Positions 36,384 to 45,968 of a DNA stretch of 64,000 nt are shown here, piece by piece. Location: contig NZ_LT732529.1 in NCBI RefSeq assembly GCF_900156865.1, positions 1,009,056 through 1,073,055 on the forward strand, read 5' to 3'. Positions within the stretch are counted from its first letter, which is position 1, and each line of letters starts with the position of its first letter. A model generated the notes under the pieces. The model did not search any database and was not told where the DNA came from. It worked only from the letters and a program-made list of their open reading frames with translations. This stretch comes from Litchfieldia sinesaloumensis (GTDB lineage: Bacteria; Bacillota; Bacilli; Bacillales; Bacillaceae_L). The position numbers and the translations under genes are program-made.

Positions 36384-37946
36384 ATGGATCCCATTTCTAT
36401 AATCATCTCCGCTTTGTTTGGCCTAATCGTCGGTGCGATTGTTGGCTTTTATGTTCGTAAGTCTATTGCCGAAACTAAAATTGCTGGTGCAAAAAGTGTT
36501 GCCGAACAAATTATTGAAGATGCAAATAGAGAAGCAGATTCTTTAAAGAAGGAAGCACTATTAGAGGCAAAGGATGAAATTCACAAACTTCGTACAGAGG
36601 CCGAAAAGGAAATCCGTGATCGAAGAAACGAACTACAAAAACAAGAAAATCGTTTATTGCAGAAGGAAGAGAACCTTGATCGCAAGGATGAAACATTAGA
36701 TAAACGTGAATCCATGTTAGAAAAGAAAGAGGATTCTCTCGCTCAAAGACAACAGCATATTGAAGAGATGGAAAGCAAAGTGGAAGAGATGGTGCATAAT
36801 CAACAAGCTGAACTTGAGCGTATTTCTAGCTTAACACGTGAAGAAGCAAAGCAAATCATCCTTGAACGTATTGAAAATGAGCTTTCCCATGATATAGCTA
36901 TGATGGTGAAAGAGGCAGAAAATCGTGCAAAGGAAGAATCTGATAAGAAAGCAAAAGAAGTACTTTCGCTTGCTATTCAAAGATGTGCCGCTGATCATGT
37001 TGCAGAAACTACAGTATCTGTAGTGAACTTGCCAAATGATGAGATGAAGGGACGTATTATCGGTCGAGAAGGAAGAAACATTCGTACCCTTGAAACATTA
37101 ACGGGTATTGACCTTATCATTGATGATACACCAGAGGCAGTTATTTTATCCGGCTTTGACCCAATTCGTCGTGAAACAGCAAGAATCGCACTTGAAAAAC
37201 TTGTTCAAGACGGACGTATTCACCCTGCGCGTATTGAAGAGATGGTTGATAAATCGAGACGTGAAGTGGATGAGTATATTCGTGAAGTGGGTGAACAAAC
37301 AACCTTTGAGGTTGGTGTTCATGGACTCCATCCGGATTTAATTAAGATTTTAGGTCGCTTGAAGTATCGTACAAGCTATGGCCAAAATGTCTTAAAACAC
37401 TCAATGGAAGTATCAATCTTAGCAGGCCTAATGGCTGCTGAGTTAGGTGAAGATGAAACATTAGCTCGTCGTGCTGGACTCTTACACGACATCGGTAAAG
37501 CTATTGACCATGAAGTGGAAGGTAGCCATGTTGAAATTGGAGTAGAGCTAGCTACGAAATATAAAGAGCACCCAGTGGTTATCAATAGTATTGCTTCCCA
37601 CCATGGTGACACAGAGCCGACATCAATTATTGCTGTGTTAGTTGCAGCAGCCGATGCTCTATCTGCGGCAAGACCTGGTGCAAGAAGTGAGACACTTGAG
37701 AACTATATACGTCGCCTAGAAAAGCTAGAGGAGATTTCAGAATCCTATGAAGGTGTCGAAAAATCCTTTGCAATTCAAGCTGGGCGTGAAGTTAGAATAA
37801 TTGTGAAACCTGATACGATTGATGATTTAAATGCGCACCGATTAGCTCGTGATATCCGCAAGCGAATCGAAGAAGAGTTAGATTATCCGGGTCATATCAA
37901 GGTAACTGTTATTCGTGAAACAAGAGCAGTTGAATATGCAAAATAA
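36384..37946 (+). CDS. rny: Ribonuclease Y
   Basis: RNase Y is the membrane-bound endonuclease that starts decay of many Bacillus mRNAs. The 520-residue protein has an N-terminal membrane span (residues about 3-23) and a long coiled coil (about 30-200). A KH domain ([17 protein letters not shown]) and an HD domain with the metal pair in [14 protein letters not shown] follow. ATG 36384 is chosen because GGAGGTGA is five bases upstream; GTG 36375 in frame overlaps that site. It works with RicA (45197) and PNPase (4433). B. subtilis has pbpX between recA and rny; here that space is non-coding. Confidence 0.97.
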   Translation: MDPISIIISALFGLIVGAIVGFYVRKSIAETKIAGAKSVAEQIIEDANREADSLKKEALLEAKDEIHKLRTEAEKEIRDRRNELQKQENRLLQKEENLDRKDETLDKRESMLEKKEDSLAQRQQHIEEMESKVEEMVHNQQAELERISSLTREEAKQIILERIENELSHDIAMMVKEAENRAKEESDKKAKEVLSLAIQRCAADHVAETTVSVVNLPNDEMKGRIIGREGRNIRTLETLTGIDLIIDDTPEAVILSGFDPIRRETARIALEKLVQDGRIHPARIEEMVDKSRREVDEYIREVGEQTTFEVGVHGLHPDLIKILGRLKYRTSYGQNVLKHSMEVSILAGLMAAELGEDETLARRAGLLHDIGKAIDHEVEGSHVEIGVELATKYKEHPVVINSIASHHGDTEPTSIIAVLVAAADALSAARPGARSETLENYIRRLEKLEEISESYEGVEKSFAIQAGREVRIIVKPDTIDDLNAHRLARDIRKRIEEELDYPGHIKVTVIRETRAVEYAK

Positions 37947-37947
37947 A

Positions 37948-37984
37948 AATAAAGTGGTCGTTTTTGACCACTTTATTTTTTTTG
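37948..37984 (+). terminator. Intrinsic terminator after rny
   Basis: AATAAAGTGGTC and GACCACTTTATT arms with a GTTTTT loop and a T-run. Confidence 0.95.
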
Positions 37985-38081
37985 TTTTGAAGCTTCTCAC
38001 ACGTCTGTCATTGAAAAAATCTTCTTTGGCGTTGAGATTTTTTAATTTTTATGATTCACTTATGTTGAAAGGGGCTTTTAC

Positions 38082-38876
38082 ATGAAGATTTTATTTATTG
38101 GTGATGTAGTCGGTTCACCAGGAAGAGCTATGATTCACGAATATCTTCCTAAACTGAAGGCGAAATTCCATCCTGCACTTACAATCGTAAATGGAGAAAA
38201 TGCAGCATCAGGTAGAGGAATTACTAAAAAAATCTATAACCAATTTCTCGAAAATGGTGCTGGGGCTATTACCCTTGGTAATCATGCATGGGATAATAAA
38301 GATATTTTCGAATTTATCGATACTGCGAAAAATTTGGTGCGACCAGCGAATTTCCCTGAAGGTACTCCAGGCCAAGGGATCATATACAGTAAAGTGAATG
38401 GACAAGAGGTTGCTATTATTAACTTACAAGGAAGGACATTTCTTCCTGCCATTGATGATCCTTTTAAAAGGTGCGATGAACTAATTAAACAAGCGAAAAA
38501 ACGAACTTCTATTATTTTTGTGGATTTTCATGCCGAAGCAACAAGTGAAAAAATTGCAATGGGCTGGTACCTCGATGGAAGGGTAACTGCTGTTGTTGGA
38601 ACACATACACATGTACAAACAGCTGACAATCGTGTTTTACCACAAGGTACTGCATTTATCACCGATGTGGGCATGACAGGCCCTTACGATGGAATTTTGG
38701 GTATGGAAAAAGAAGCTGTAATTCATAGATTTAAAACGGCGTTACCAGTTCGATTCGAGGTTGTTGAAGGAAGAACACAATTAAATGGAGTCGTTGTTGA
38801 TGTAGATACTAAGAGCGGTAAGGCAAAGGGAATCCAACGAATTCTCATTAACGACGATCATCCGTTTTTTGATTAA
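38082..38876 (+). CDS. ymdB: YmdB, 2',3'-cyclic nucleotide phosphodiesterase-like metallophosphatase
   Basis: The 264-residue dinuclear metal phosphodiesterase has metal-ligand motifs FIGDVVG, NGENAA, TLGNHAWDN and VDFHAEATSEK. VVGTHTHVQTADNR completes the site. In B. subtilis YmdB affects the switch between motility and biofilm gene expression. The ATG follows AAAGGGG. It lies after rny as in B. subtilis, but both genes have terminators, so they are separate units here. Confidence 0.95.
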   Translation: MKILFIGDVVGSPGRAMIHEYLPKLKAKFHPALTIVNGENAASGRGITKKIYNQFLENGAGAITLGNHAWDNKDIFEFIDTAKNLVRPANFPEGTPGQGIIYSKVNGQEVAIINLQGRTFLPAIDDPFKRCDELIKQAKKRTSIIFVDFHAEATSEKIAMGWYLDGRVTAVVGTHTHVQTADNRVLPQGTAFITDVGMTGPYDGILGMEKEAVIHRFKTALPVRFEVVEGRTQLNGVVVDVDTKSGKAKGIQRILINDDHPFFD

Positions 38877-38885
38877 TTATTTTTT

Positions 38886-38919
38886 AACCAAGATACTTTG
38901 TAGATATCTTGGTTTTTTC
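38886..38919 (+). terminator. Intrinsic terminator after ymdB
   Basis: AACCAAGATA and TATCTTGGTT arms followed by T-run. Confidence 0.93.
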
Positions 38920-38965
38920 ATGTTATATTTAAGTTTTTGAATTTTTCGAAAAAGATTAGAAACAA

Positions 38966-38995
38966 GCAGGAATACTGATAGTTTCTAGTGAATAT
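38966..38995 (+). promoter_or_regulatory. Sigma-H promoter of spoVS
   Basis: GCAGGAATA (-35) and AGTGAATAT (-10) are separated by 12 bases and fit the sigma-H consensus (RnAGGAwww, 11-12, RnnGAATww). spoVS is a known sigma-H gene in B. subtilis. It leaves a leader of about 190 bases; the rest of this 317-base gap shows no gene. Confidence 0.8.
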
Positions 38996-39193
38996 AGTAG
39001 TTATGGGATGATTATTGTTGTTCAAAAGGACTCGGTAATCCCTGGTTGAATAGATATCCTCTGGTAGATTTGGCGATGTATATACTTATAAAAAAATATA
39101 AGAAACTCGCATAAGATACTAGCGGTGATCTAGTTTGTATGGTTCTACCGATCACTCAGGGAAACATTGTAAAGAACAAGGAGGAAAGTAGAA

Positions 39194-39454
39194 ATGGAAA
39201 TATTAAAAGTTTCAGCAAAATCTAATCCTAATTCTGTAGCAGGAGCGCTTGCAGGTGTATTGCGTGAGAGGGGAGCTGCAGAAATCCAAGCGATTGGTGC
39301 AGGTGCATTAAATCAGGCAGTGAAGGCAGTAGCGATAGCCAGAGGGTTTGTGGCACCGAGTGGAGTGGACCTGATTTGTATTCCGGCATTTACTGATATT
39401 TTAATTGATGGTGAAGAAAGAACCGCGATAAAATTAATTATTGAACCACGATAA
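39194..39454 (+). CDS. spoVS: Stage V sporulation protein S
   Basis: This 86-residue protein is among the most conserved of spore formers. It has an Alba-like fold and begins MEILKVSAKSNPNSVAGAL, with AGALNQAVKAVAIARGFV in the middle. It acts at the onset of sporulation and in coat assembly in B. subtilis. ATG follows AAGGAGG, and a sigma-H promoter lies upstream. A terminator separates it from the following dipeptidase gene. Confidence 0.97.
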   Translation: MEILKVSAKSNPNSVAGALAGVLRERGAAEIQAIGAGALNQAVKAVAIARGFVAPSGVDLICIPAFTDILIDGEERTAIKLIIEPR

Positions 39455-39496
39455 TTATATGTACACCTATATAAAGTGGTCAAGTGACGGGTAATG

Positions 39497-39531
39497 ACCT
39501 GTTTGTCCAGTGAGACAGACAGGTATTTTTG
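39497..39531 (+). terminator. Terminator-like hairpin after spoVS
   Basis: ACCTGTTTGTC and GACAGACAGGT arms (one mismatch) around CAGTGA, then ATTTTTG. Confidence 0.8.
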
Positions 39532-39560
39532 TGTAAAATAAGAGAAAGGAGTGACGTGAT

Positions 39561-40484
39561 GTGAAAATATTCGATGCACATTCAGATGTACTATATAAAA
39601 TGTGGATGGATCCCACGATTGACTTTAAAGACTCAGCTAACTTACACATTACCTATAACCGACTAAAAGCATCGGGGAGTAAGGTGCAATGTTTTGCTAT
39701 TTATATACCTGAAGAGGTTAAACCTGAAAGCAGATTTGAAGTAGCGTTAGAGATGGTTGAAATCTTTTATACGAAAATTGTTGCTCCATTTCCATTATTA
39801 AAACTAGTTAGGACAAAGGAAGATATTTTAGCCTTAAAAGAAGAAGAAATAGGTGTACTGTTAACATTAGAAGGCTGTGACGCAATTGAACAAAGCATAG
39901 TGAGGCTCCAGTCATTATTAAGACTTGGGGTGTCTTCTGTGGGCTTAACATGGAATTATGCTAATTATGTTGCAGATGGCGTTGGAGAGCCGCGTGGAGG
40001 TGGATTATCCACCTTTGGGACCGAAGTGGTTAGAGAGCTTAACCTGGCGTCAGTATGGACAGATGTATCTCATTTATCGGTAAGGGGATTTTGGGATGTC
40101 ATTGAAGTAGCTGATTATCCTATTGCTTCTCATTCAAATGCGAAGGCAATATGCAACCATCGTCGTAATTTAGATAATGAACAAATTGAAGCCCTAATAA
40201 AAAAGAATGGCATGATCGGAATTACATTTGTACCGCAATTTTTAAGTAGTCATGGTCATGCATCAATAAATGATGTATTAAGACATCTAGACTACATCTG
40301 TTCGTTAGGTGGGGAGAATCATGTGGGGTTTGGCTCTGACTTTGACGGTATAACAGATACGACGTCAGGTCTTGAGAACTTTTCGGGATATGAAGCCCTT
40401 ATTAATATGCTACTAAAACATTACTCCGAAAATCAGGTAAAAAAATTCTTGTTTAACAATTTTATGGGGACATTGCCAATATAA
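39561..40484 (+). CDS. M19 family (renal dipeptidase-type) membrane dipeptidase
   Basis: The 307-residue zinc dipeptidase shows DAHSD (His7, Asp9), the bridging glutamate in LLTLEGCD, and ASHSN. NHRRNLDNEQI and GFGSDFDG complete the dinuclear site. No signal peptide is visible, so a cytoplasmic enzyme is expected. GTG 39561 follows AAAGGAGTGA. B. subtilis carries tdh-kbl after spoVS instead, so this is accessory relative to that species. The natural substrate is not evident; peptidoglycan-derived or dietary dipeptides are both possible. Confidence 0.92.
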   Translation: MKIFDAHSDVLYKMWMDPTIDFKDSANLHITYNRLKASGSKVQCFAIYIPEEVKPESRFEVALEMVEIFYTKIVAPFPLLKLVRTKEDILALKEEEIGVLLTLEGCDAIEQSIVRLQSLLRLGVSSVGLTWNYANYVADGVGEPRGGGLSTFGTEVVRELNLASVWTDVSHLSVRGFWDVIEVADYPIASHSNAKAICNHRRNLDNEQIEALIKKNGMIGITFVPQFLSSHGHASINDVLRHLDYICSLGGENHVGFGSDFDGITDTTSGLENFSGYEALINMLLKHYSENQVKKFLFNNFMGTLPI

Positions 40485-40598
40485 AAAAATCATTTTATTT
40501 GGCTGTAATATAAAATTTATTGAAAAGTATAAAAATATTCATTTTTCTTCACAATTTACTGGCTAAGGGTTGCTTTTTTTCGTTGATAGGTCTAGAAT

Positions 40599-40612
40599 TG
40601 AAAGCGTTTAGT
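40599..40612 (+). promoter_or_regulatory. Candidate CcpA cre site before the oxoacid oxidoreductase genes
   Basis: TGAAAGCGTTTAGT resembles the cre consensus TGWAANCGNTNWCA, with mismatches in the last two bases. It lies about 200 bases before korA. No clear terminator follows the dipeptidase and I find no other gene in this 326-base gap. Confidence 0.4.
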
Positions 40613-40810
40613 ACATATCCAACAGTATAAAAATGGACATCATTTTACACTTCGATTTTGGGGTTCTTTTCCACTTTTGAACTTAAAAAAGTCCAATTTC
40701 ATTTAAATAGAATTTACATAAGAAATAAAAATTCAGCTCGGTTGGAAAGTGCTATTCGCTGCTCATCTTAAAATATCTTATTTAGAATGTATTCCAAAGG
40801 GGTGTAAGTC

Positions 40811-42547
40811 ATGATCAATCAACTTTCGTGGAAAGTTGGCGGACAACAAGGCGAGGGAATTGAGAGTACAGGGGAAATCTTTTCCATAGCGCTAAACCGT
40901 CTAGGCTACTATTTATACGGTTATCGCCACTTTTCATCACGTATTAAAGGTGGACATACGAATAACAAAATTCGTGTAAGTACAACTCAAGTTCGTGCTA
41001 TCTCTGATGATCTTGATATTTTAGTAGCTTTTGATCAGGAAACTATTGATTTTAATTTCCATGAATTACGCGATGGTGGAGTCGTATTAGCGGATGCGAA
41101 ATTTGGACCGACTATTCCTGAAAACACCAATGTACATTTATTTTCCGTACCTTTTACTGAAATCGCAACTGAACTAGGAACATCGTTAATGAAAAACATG
41201 GTTGCGATTGGCGCAACTAGCACATTGCTAGATCTGGAATTAAGCGTTTATCTTAATGTGGTAGAGGAAATATTTGGTCGAAAAGGCCAGCAAGTTGTAG
41301 AAAAAAATATGGAAGCAATCAAGGCTGGTGCTGAATTTTTAAATAATCAACTGAGCGAAGACATTAAAATGAAGCTAGAAAAAGCTGATGGAAAGCAACG
41401 TATGTTCATGATTGGTAATGATGCAATTGCTTTAGGTGCTCTAGCAGGTGGTGCAAGATTTATGCCTGCATATCCAATTACACCAGCTTCTGAAATTATG
41501 GAATACTTAATTAGCAAATTACCTGATTTTGGTGGTACAGTAATTCAAACCGAGGATGAAATCGCTGCATGTACAATGGCAATTGGATCCAACTATGCTG
41601 GGGTTCGTGCATTTACGGCTTCTGCCGGACCTGGATTATCGTTAATGATGGAATCAATTGGACTTTCAGGTATTACAGAAACACCACTTGTCATTATTGA
41701 TACACAACGTGGAGGTCCAAGTACAGGTCTTCCAACAAAGCAAGAACAATCGGACTTAATGGCAATGATTTATGGGACTCATGGTGAAATACCTAAGATT
41801 GTCATGGCTCCAAGTACTGTTCAGGAAGCATTTTATGACATTATTGAAGCATTTAATCTTGCTGAAGAATATCAATGTCCAGTCATTTTCTTAACAGATT
41901 TACAACTTTCACTTGGTAAGCAAACAGTTGAACCCCTTGATTATTCAAAAATTGAGATTAGACGTGGTAATCTTATCCTTAAAGATGAATTACCTGAATT
42001 AGAGAATAAAGAGTATTTTAGGCGCTATGAAGTAACGGAAAGCGGAGTGTCTCCACGTGTAGTACCTGGTGTCAAAAATGGAATTCACCATGTAACAGGT
42101 GTTGAACATAATGAACAAGGAAAACCGTCTGAGGTTGCAGGTAACCGTATTAATCAAATGGAAAAACGACTTAAAAAAATCAATAATATACAATTTAAGA
42201 CTCCGGTCCATAAAGATGTGAAGCATGAGGATGCAGACCTGTTAGTTGTTGGCTTCAATTCAACTCGCGGTGCGATTGAAGAAGCAATGACTCGGCTTGA
42301 GAATGATGGTATTAAAGTGAACCATGCTCAAATTCGTTTGATCCATCCGTTCCCAACTGATGAAGTGTTACCTTTAGTTCAATCTGCTAAAAAAGTAATG
42401 GTAGTTGAAAATAATGCAACTGGTCAGCTCGCAAACATTATGAAGATGAATGTAGGACATGCAGATAAGATTACTAGTTTCTTAAAATATGACGGTAATC
42501 CATTCCTACCTCATGAGGTTCACACAAAATGTAAGGAGTTGTTCTAA
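40811..42547 (+). CDS. korA: 2-oxoacid:ferredoxin oxidoreductase, fused gamma-alpha subunit
   Basis: The 578-residue protein joins a gamma domain (residues about 1-180: WKVGGQQGEGIESTG, HFSSRIKGGHTNN) with an alpha pyrimidine-binding domain (from about 195: GARFMPAYPITPASEIME). A C-terminal transketolase-like domain follows. With KorB it should oxidatively decarboxylate 2-oxoglutarate or a related 2-oxoacid to acyl-CoA using ferredoxin. The substrate is inferred from the gamma-alpha fusion seen in Bacillus homologues. No delta ferredoxin subunit is encoded nearby. korB starts two bases after its stop. The pair is absent from B. subtilis 168 as I recall. Confidence 0.92.
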   Translation: MINQLSWKVGGQQGEGIESTGEIFSIALNRLGYYLYGYRHFSSRIKGGHTNNKIRVSTTQVRAISDDLDILVAFDQETIDFNFHELRDGGVVLADAKFGPTIPENTNVHLFSVPFTEIATELGTSLMKNMVAIGATSTLLDLELSVYLNVVEEIFGRKGQQVVEKNMEAIKAGAEFLNNQLSEDIKMKLEKADGKQRMFMIGNDAIALGALAGGARFMPAYPITPASEIMEYLISKLPDFGGTVIQTEDEIAACTMAIGSNYAGVRAFTASAGPGLSLMMESIGLSGITETPLVIIDTQRGGPSTGLPTKQEQSDLMAMIYGTHGEIPKIVMAPSTVQEAFYDIIEAFNLAEEYQCPVIFLTDLQLSLGKQTVEPLDYSKIEIRRGNLILKDELPELENKEYFRRYEVTESGVSPRVVPGVKNGIHHVTGVEHNEQGKPSEVAGNRINQMEKRLKKINNIQFKTPVHKDVKHEDADLLVVGFNSTRGAIEEAMTRLENDGIKVNHAQIRLIHPFPTDEVLPLVQSAKKVMVVENNATGQLANIMKMNVGHADKITSFLKYDGNPFLPHEVHTKCKELF

Positions 42548-42549
42548 AT

Positions 42550-43416
42550 ATGGCGACATTTAAAGACTTTCGTAATAATGTAAAACCAAACTGGTGCCCA
42601 GGGTGTGGGGACTTCTCCGTACAAGCAGCAATTCAACGTGCTGCAGCGAATATTGGTCTGGAGCCTGAACAGCTAGCGGTTATATCTGGAATCGGATGTT
42701 CTGGACGTATCTCTGGATACATTAATGCATATGGATTGCACGGAATTCACGGGCGTTCTTTACCAATTGCCCAAGGTGTAAAAATGGCAAACCGTGATTT
42801 AACTGTTATTGCTTCAGGGGGGGATGGTGACGGATATGCAATTGGAATGAGCCACACAATTCATGCAATCCGTCGTAATGTCGATATCACATACATTGTT
42901 ATGGATAACCAAATCTATGGACTAACCAAGGGTCAGACTTCACCTAGAAGTGAAATGGGCTTTAAAACAAAGAGTACCCCAAAAGGATCAATTGAATCTG
43001 CCCTTTCAGTCATGGAGATGGCGTTAACTGCTGGAGCTACTTTTGTAGCACAAAGCTTCTCAACAGATCTTAAGGATTTAACTGCTCTAATCGAAGCAGG
43101 AATCAAACATAAAGGATTCTCCTTAATCAATGTGTTCAGCCCATGTGTTACGTATAACAAAGTCAACACATATGATTGGTTTAAGGAAAACCTTACAAAA
43201 CTCGCTGATGTGGAAGGTTATGATCCTTCAGACCGTTCACTAGCGATGCAAACTTTAATGAAAAATAACAGTCTTGTAACAGGTCTTATCTATCAAAACA
43301 CAGAAAAGCCTTCCTACCAAGAACTTGTACATGGATACAGTGAGACACCACTTGTACACGCCGATTTGAATTTGAATGAGGAAAAATTCAACAAGTTAGT
43401 CTCAGAATTTATGTAA
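42550..43416 (+). CDS. korB: 2-oxoacid:ferredoxin oxidoreductase, beta subunit
   Basis: The 288-residue thiamine diphosphate subunit shows WCPGCGDFSVQAA at the N terminus and GIGCSGRISGY. The TPP/Mg motif GGDGDGYAIGMSHTIHA continues to DNQIYGLTKGQTSP. The cysteines in CPGCGD and GIGCSG, with Cys near residue 197 (FSPCVTY), are the usual 4Fe-4S ligands. It is immediately downstream of korA and followed by a terminator, so the operon is korAB only. Confidence 0.94.
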   Translation: MATFKDFRNNVKPNWCPGCGDFSVQAAIQRAAANIGLEPEQLAVISGIGCSGRISGYINAYGLHGIHGRSLPIAQGVKMANRDLTVIASGGDGDGYAIGMSHTIHAIRRNVDITYIVMDNQIYGLTKGQTSPRSEMGFKTKSTPKGSIESALSVMEMALTAGATFVAQSFSTDLKDLTALIEAGIKHKGFSLINVFSPCVTYNKVNTYDWFKENLTKLADVEGYDPSDRSLAMQTLMKNNSLVTGLIYQNTEKPSYQELVHGYSETPLVHADLNLNEEKFNKLVSEFM

Positions 43417-43430
43417 ATTATCAATCGTAG

Positions 43431-43467
43431 AACCCTACTAGAGGTTTTTCTCTAAGTAGGGTTTTAT
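43431..43467 (+). terminator. Intrinsic terminator after korB
   Basis: AACCCTACT and AGTAGGGTT arms with inner AGAG/CTCT pairing, followed by TTAT. Confidence 0.85.
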
Positions 43468-43665
43468 GATTTGTCTAATAGTGGGAGTATCTGCTTTTCT
43501 TATATCTTTACTCGTTGTTTGTTGAATGATAGAATAGGCATGTGTATCTTGTCTAAAAATGTACATTTTTCTACAATTATATGGTTTTATTGTATTAAAA
43601 CTTGTTAAACCTTATACTAGTTAAATGTGTAGGTTTGTAGCGTAACTAGAGGAAGGAGATCTAAC

Positions 43666-45195
43666 ATGAACGAAAAACAGCGTCTTGAAAGTACTCAAGT
43701 AAAACCTGCGGACAAAAAATCCGAAAAGGATTACAGCCAGTATTTTCAATCCGTTTATCAACCACCTTCATTAAAAGATGCGAAGAAACGTGGTAAAGAA
43801 CAAGTAAATTACTTAAAAGAATTTTCAATTCCTGAGGACATGATTCATGCAGGAAAAGGAAAACGCTTTTTAATCCGTACGTACGGGTGTCAAATGAATG
43901 AACATGATACGGAGGTAATGGCAGGTATTTTTATGGAAATGGGCTATGAGCCTACTGAAAATACTGAGGATGCTGATATTATCTTACTAAATACATGTGC
44001 GATTCGTGAAAATGCAGAAAACAAAGTATTTGGTGAACTTGGTCATCTTAAACCATTAAAATTAGAAAATCCAAATCTAATCATCGGTGTTTGTGGATGT
44101 ATGTCCCAAGAAGAGTCAGTTGTTAATAAAATTCTTGAAAAGCACCAATTTGTTGATATGATCTTCGGTACCCATAATATTCACCGCCTTCCTTACATCG
44201 TAAAAGAAGCAATGTTCAGTAAAGAAATGGTTGTTGAAGTATGGTCCAAAGAAGGGGACATCATTGAGAACCTTCCAAAAGTACGTAAAGGTAATATTAA
44301 GGGTTGGGTAAACATTATGTACGGTTGCGACAAATTCTGTACGTATTGTATCGTACCTTACACACGCGGTAAGGAGCGTAGCCGTCGTCCTGAGGATATT
44401 ATTGAAGAAGTACGTCACTTAGCAAGGCAAGGCTATCAAGAGATTACGTTACTTGGTCAAAATGTAAATGCCTATGGTAAGGATTTTGAAGATGTTAAAT
44501 ACGGTTTAGGAGACTTAATGGACGAATTGCGTAAGATTGATATACCACGTATTCGCTTCACAACAAGTCATCCTCGTGATTTCGATGATCATTTAATTGA
44601 GGTTCTTGCTAAAGGTGGCAACCTTATGGAGCATATCCATCTGCCAGTTCAGTCAGGAAGCTCACAAGTTTTAAAGTTAATGTCTCGAAAGTACACAAGA
44701 GAATCATATTTAGAGCTTGTTAGAAAAATGAAGGAACAAATTCCGAATGCTTCCTTTACTACGGATATTATTGTTGGATTCCCGAATGAAACGGATGAAC
44801 AATTTGAAGAGACTATGTCTCTATATAGAGAAGTAGAATTTGATTCTGCCTATACATTCATCTATTCACCACGTGAAGGAACACCTGCAGCAAAAATGGA
44901 AGACAACATTCCGATGGAAGTGAAAAAGGAACGACTTCAACGACTAAATGCATTGGTTAATGAAATTTCAGCAAAGAAAAATCTTGCATACAAAGATCAA
45001 ATAGTGGATGTGCTTGTTGAAGGTGAGAGCAAAAATAATCCTGAAGTATTAGCAGGTTATACGAGTAAAAATAAACTAGTTAACTTCAGAGGTCCAAAAT
45101 CTGCGATAGGTAAAATTGTAAAAGTGAAAATTACTCAAGCAAAAACATGGACACTAGATGGAGAAATGATTGAGGAAGCGGTAGAGGTGAACTAA
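43666..45195 (+). CDS. miaB: tRNA (N6-isopentenyl adenosine(37)-C2)-methylthiotransferase MiaB
   Basis: The 509-residue radical-SAM methylthiotransferase has a polar N-terminal extension (residues 1-65), then a UPF0004 domain ([10 protein letters not shown]). The radical-SAM cluster motif is [10 protein letters not shown], followed by [14 protein letters not shown] and a C-terminal TRAM domain. It adds the methylthio group to i6A37 made by MiaA (51627). The ATG follows GAAGGAG. The ricA gene starts one base after its stop, forming a miaB-ricA operon as in B. subtilis (ymcB-ymcA). Confidence 0.96.
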   Translation: MNEKQRLESTQVKPADKKSEKDYSQYFQSVYQPPSLKDAKKRGKEQVNYLKEFSIPEDMIHAGKGKRFLIRTYGCQMNEHDTEVMAGIFMEMGYEPTENTEDADIILLNTCAIRENAENKVFGELGHLKPLKLENPNLIIGVCGCMSQEESVVNKILEKHQFVDMIFGTHNIHRLPYIVKEAMFSKEMVVEVWSKEGDIIENLPKVRKGNIKGWVNIMYGCDKFCTYCIVPYTRGKERSRRPEDIIEEVRHLARQGYQEITLLGQNVNAYGKDFEDVKYGLGDLMDELRKIDIPRIRFTTSHPRDFDDHLIEVLAKGGNLMEHIHLPVQSGSSQVLKLMSRKYTRESYLELVRKMKEQIPNASFTTDIIVGFPNETDEQFEETMSLYREVEFDSAYTFIYSPREGTPAAKMEDNIPMEVKKERLQRLNALVNEISAKKNLAYKDQIVDVLVEGESKNNPEVLAGYTSKNKLVNFRGPKSAIGKIVKVKITQAKTWTLDGEMIEEAVEVN

Positions 45196-45196
45196 C

Positions 45197-45628
45197 ATGG
45201 GTCAATATACAAAAGAACAAATCGTAGAGCGCGCAACAGAGCTTGCGAAAATGATAGCAGAAACACAAGAAGTTGATTTCTTTAAACGTGCAGAAGCACA
45301 AATCAACCAAAACAAAAAAGTGCAAGAGATTATCGAAACAATTAAGAGTTTGCAAAAACAAGCTGTAAACTTCCAACATTATGGAAAGTCTGAAGCATTA
45401 AAGCAAGTTGAAGATAAGATTGATAAACTACAAGAAGAACTTGACAGCATTCCAGTTGTAGAAGAATTCAAGAATTCTCAAATTGAAGTGAACGATCTAT
45501 TACAACTTGTAGCACATACTATTTCAAACAATGTAACGAATGAAATTGTTGTTTCTACTGGTGGAGATTTATTAGCAGGTGAAACAGGTTCAAAACTAAA
45601 TAATAAAAGTGGTTGTGGATGCCACTAA
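45197..45628 (+). CDS. ricA: RicA (YmcA), RNase Y-interacting Fe-S complex subunit
   Basis: The 143-residue helical protein of the YlbF/YmcA family is part of the RicA-RicF-RicT complex. That complex binds RNase Y and is needed for biofilm formation, competence and sporulation in B. subtilis. Helical segments with heptad-like pattern fill residues 5-120; the C terminus SGCGCH carries two cysteines consistent with the Fe-S role. It is translated right after miaB. It links this locus with rny at 36384. Confidence 0.93.
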   Translation: MGQYTKEQIVERATELAKMIAETQEVDFFKRAEAQINQNKKVQEIIETIKSLQKQAVNFQHYGKSEALKQVEDKIDKLQEELDSIPVVEEFKNSQIEVNDLLQLVAHTISNNVTNEIVVSTGGDLLAGETGSKLNNKSGCGCH

Positions 45629-45636
45629 GAAAGAAG

Positions 45637-45665
45637 GCAAAAGCGTTTAGCTTTTGCTTTTTTTT
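45637..45665 (+). terminator. Intrinsic terminator after ricA
   Basis: GCAAAAGC and GCTTTTGC arms with a GTTTA loop and T-run of eight. Confidence 0.93.
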
Positions 45666-45732
45666 ATTTTATTATTGCTTCCTCAGACCTCAGATTCTTA
45701 TTTTAGCTCGTACGGCTTATAAAAAAAGGTAC

Positions 45733-45757
45733 ATAAATGGGCGAACGCGCATACAAT
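45733..45757 (+). promoter_or_regulatory. Candidate sigma-E promoter (P1) of cotE
   Basis: ATA at 45733-45735 and a consensus -10 CATACAAT at 45750-45757 with 14 bases between. In B. subtilis cotE is first transcribed by sigma-E. Confidence 0.6.
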
Positions 45758-45909
45758 GAATTATACGGTAATCGTAAGGTTCATGTATAAAGAGAAGGAC
45801 AATGCGTTCTTTTAGGTACTTACTTGAATGGCAAATTCCACTTTTTCGGTGTACACCAAGAAAGAGCATGACTTGCAAAAAGTTTTGAAAAAGAAATCAG
45901 TCTTTAGCA

Positions 45910-45936
45910 CACTAGTCAAATGTCCCGCATAGGATG
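45910..45936 (+). promoter_or_regulatory. Candidate sigma-K promoter (P2) of cotE
   Basis: AC near 45910 and CATAGGATG at 45928-45936, about 17 bases apart, resemble the sigma-K pattern (AC, CATAnnnTA). It lies 32 bases before the cotE start, downstream of the sigma-E-like site. Confidence 0.5.
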
Positions 45937-45968
45937 AATTGAAGATTGATTGAGGAGGGTTTGTTCGA

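Noticed and set aside
45737-45790. 17-codon ORF overlapping the sigma-E-like promoter of cotE
   Set aside because: No ribosome site, and the sequence is better explained by the promoter.
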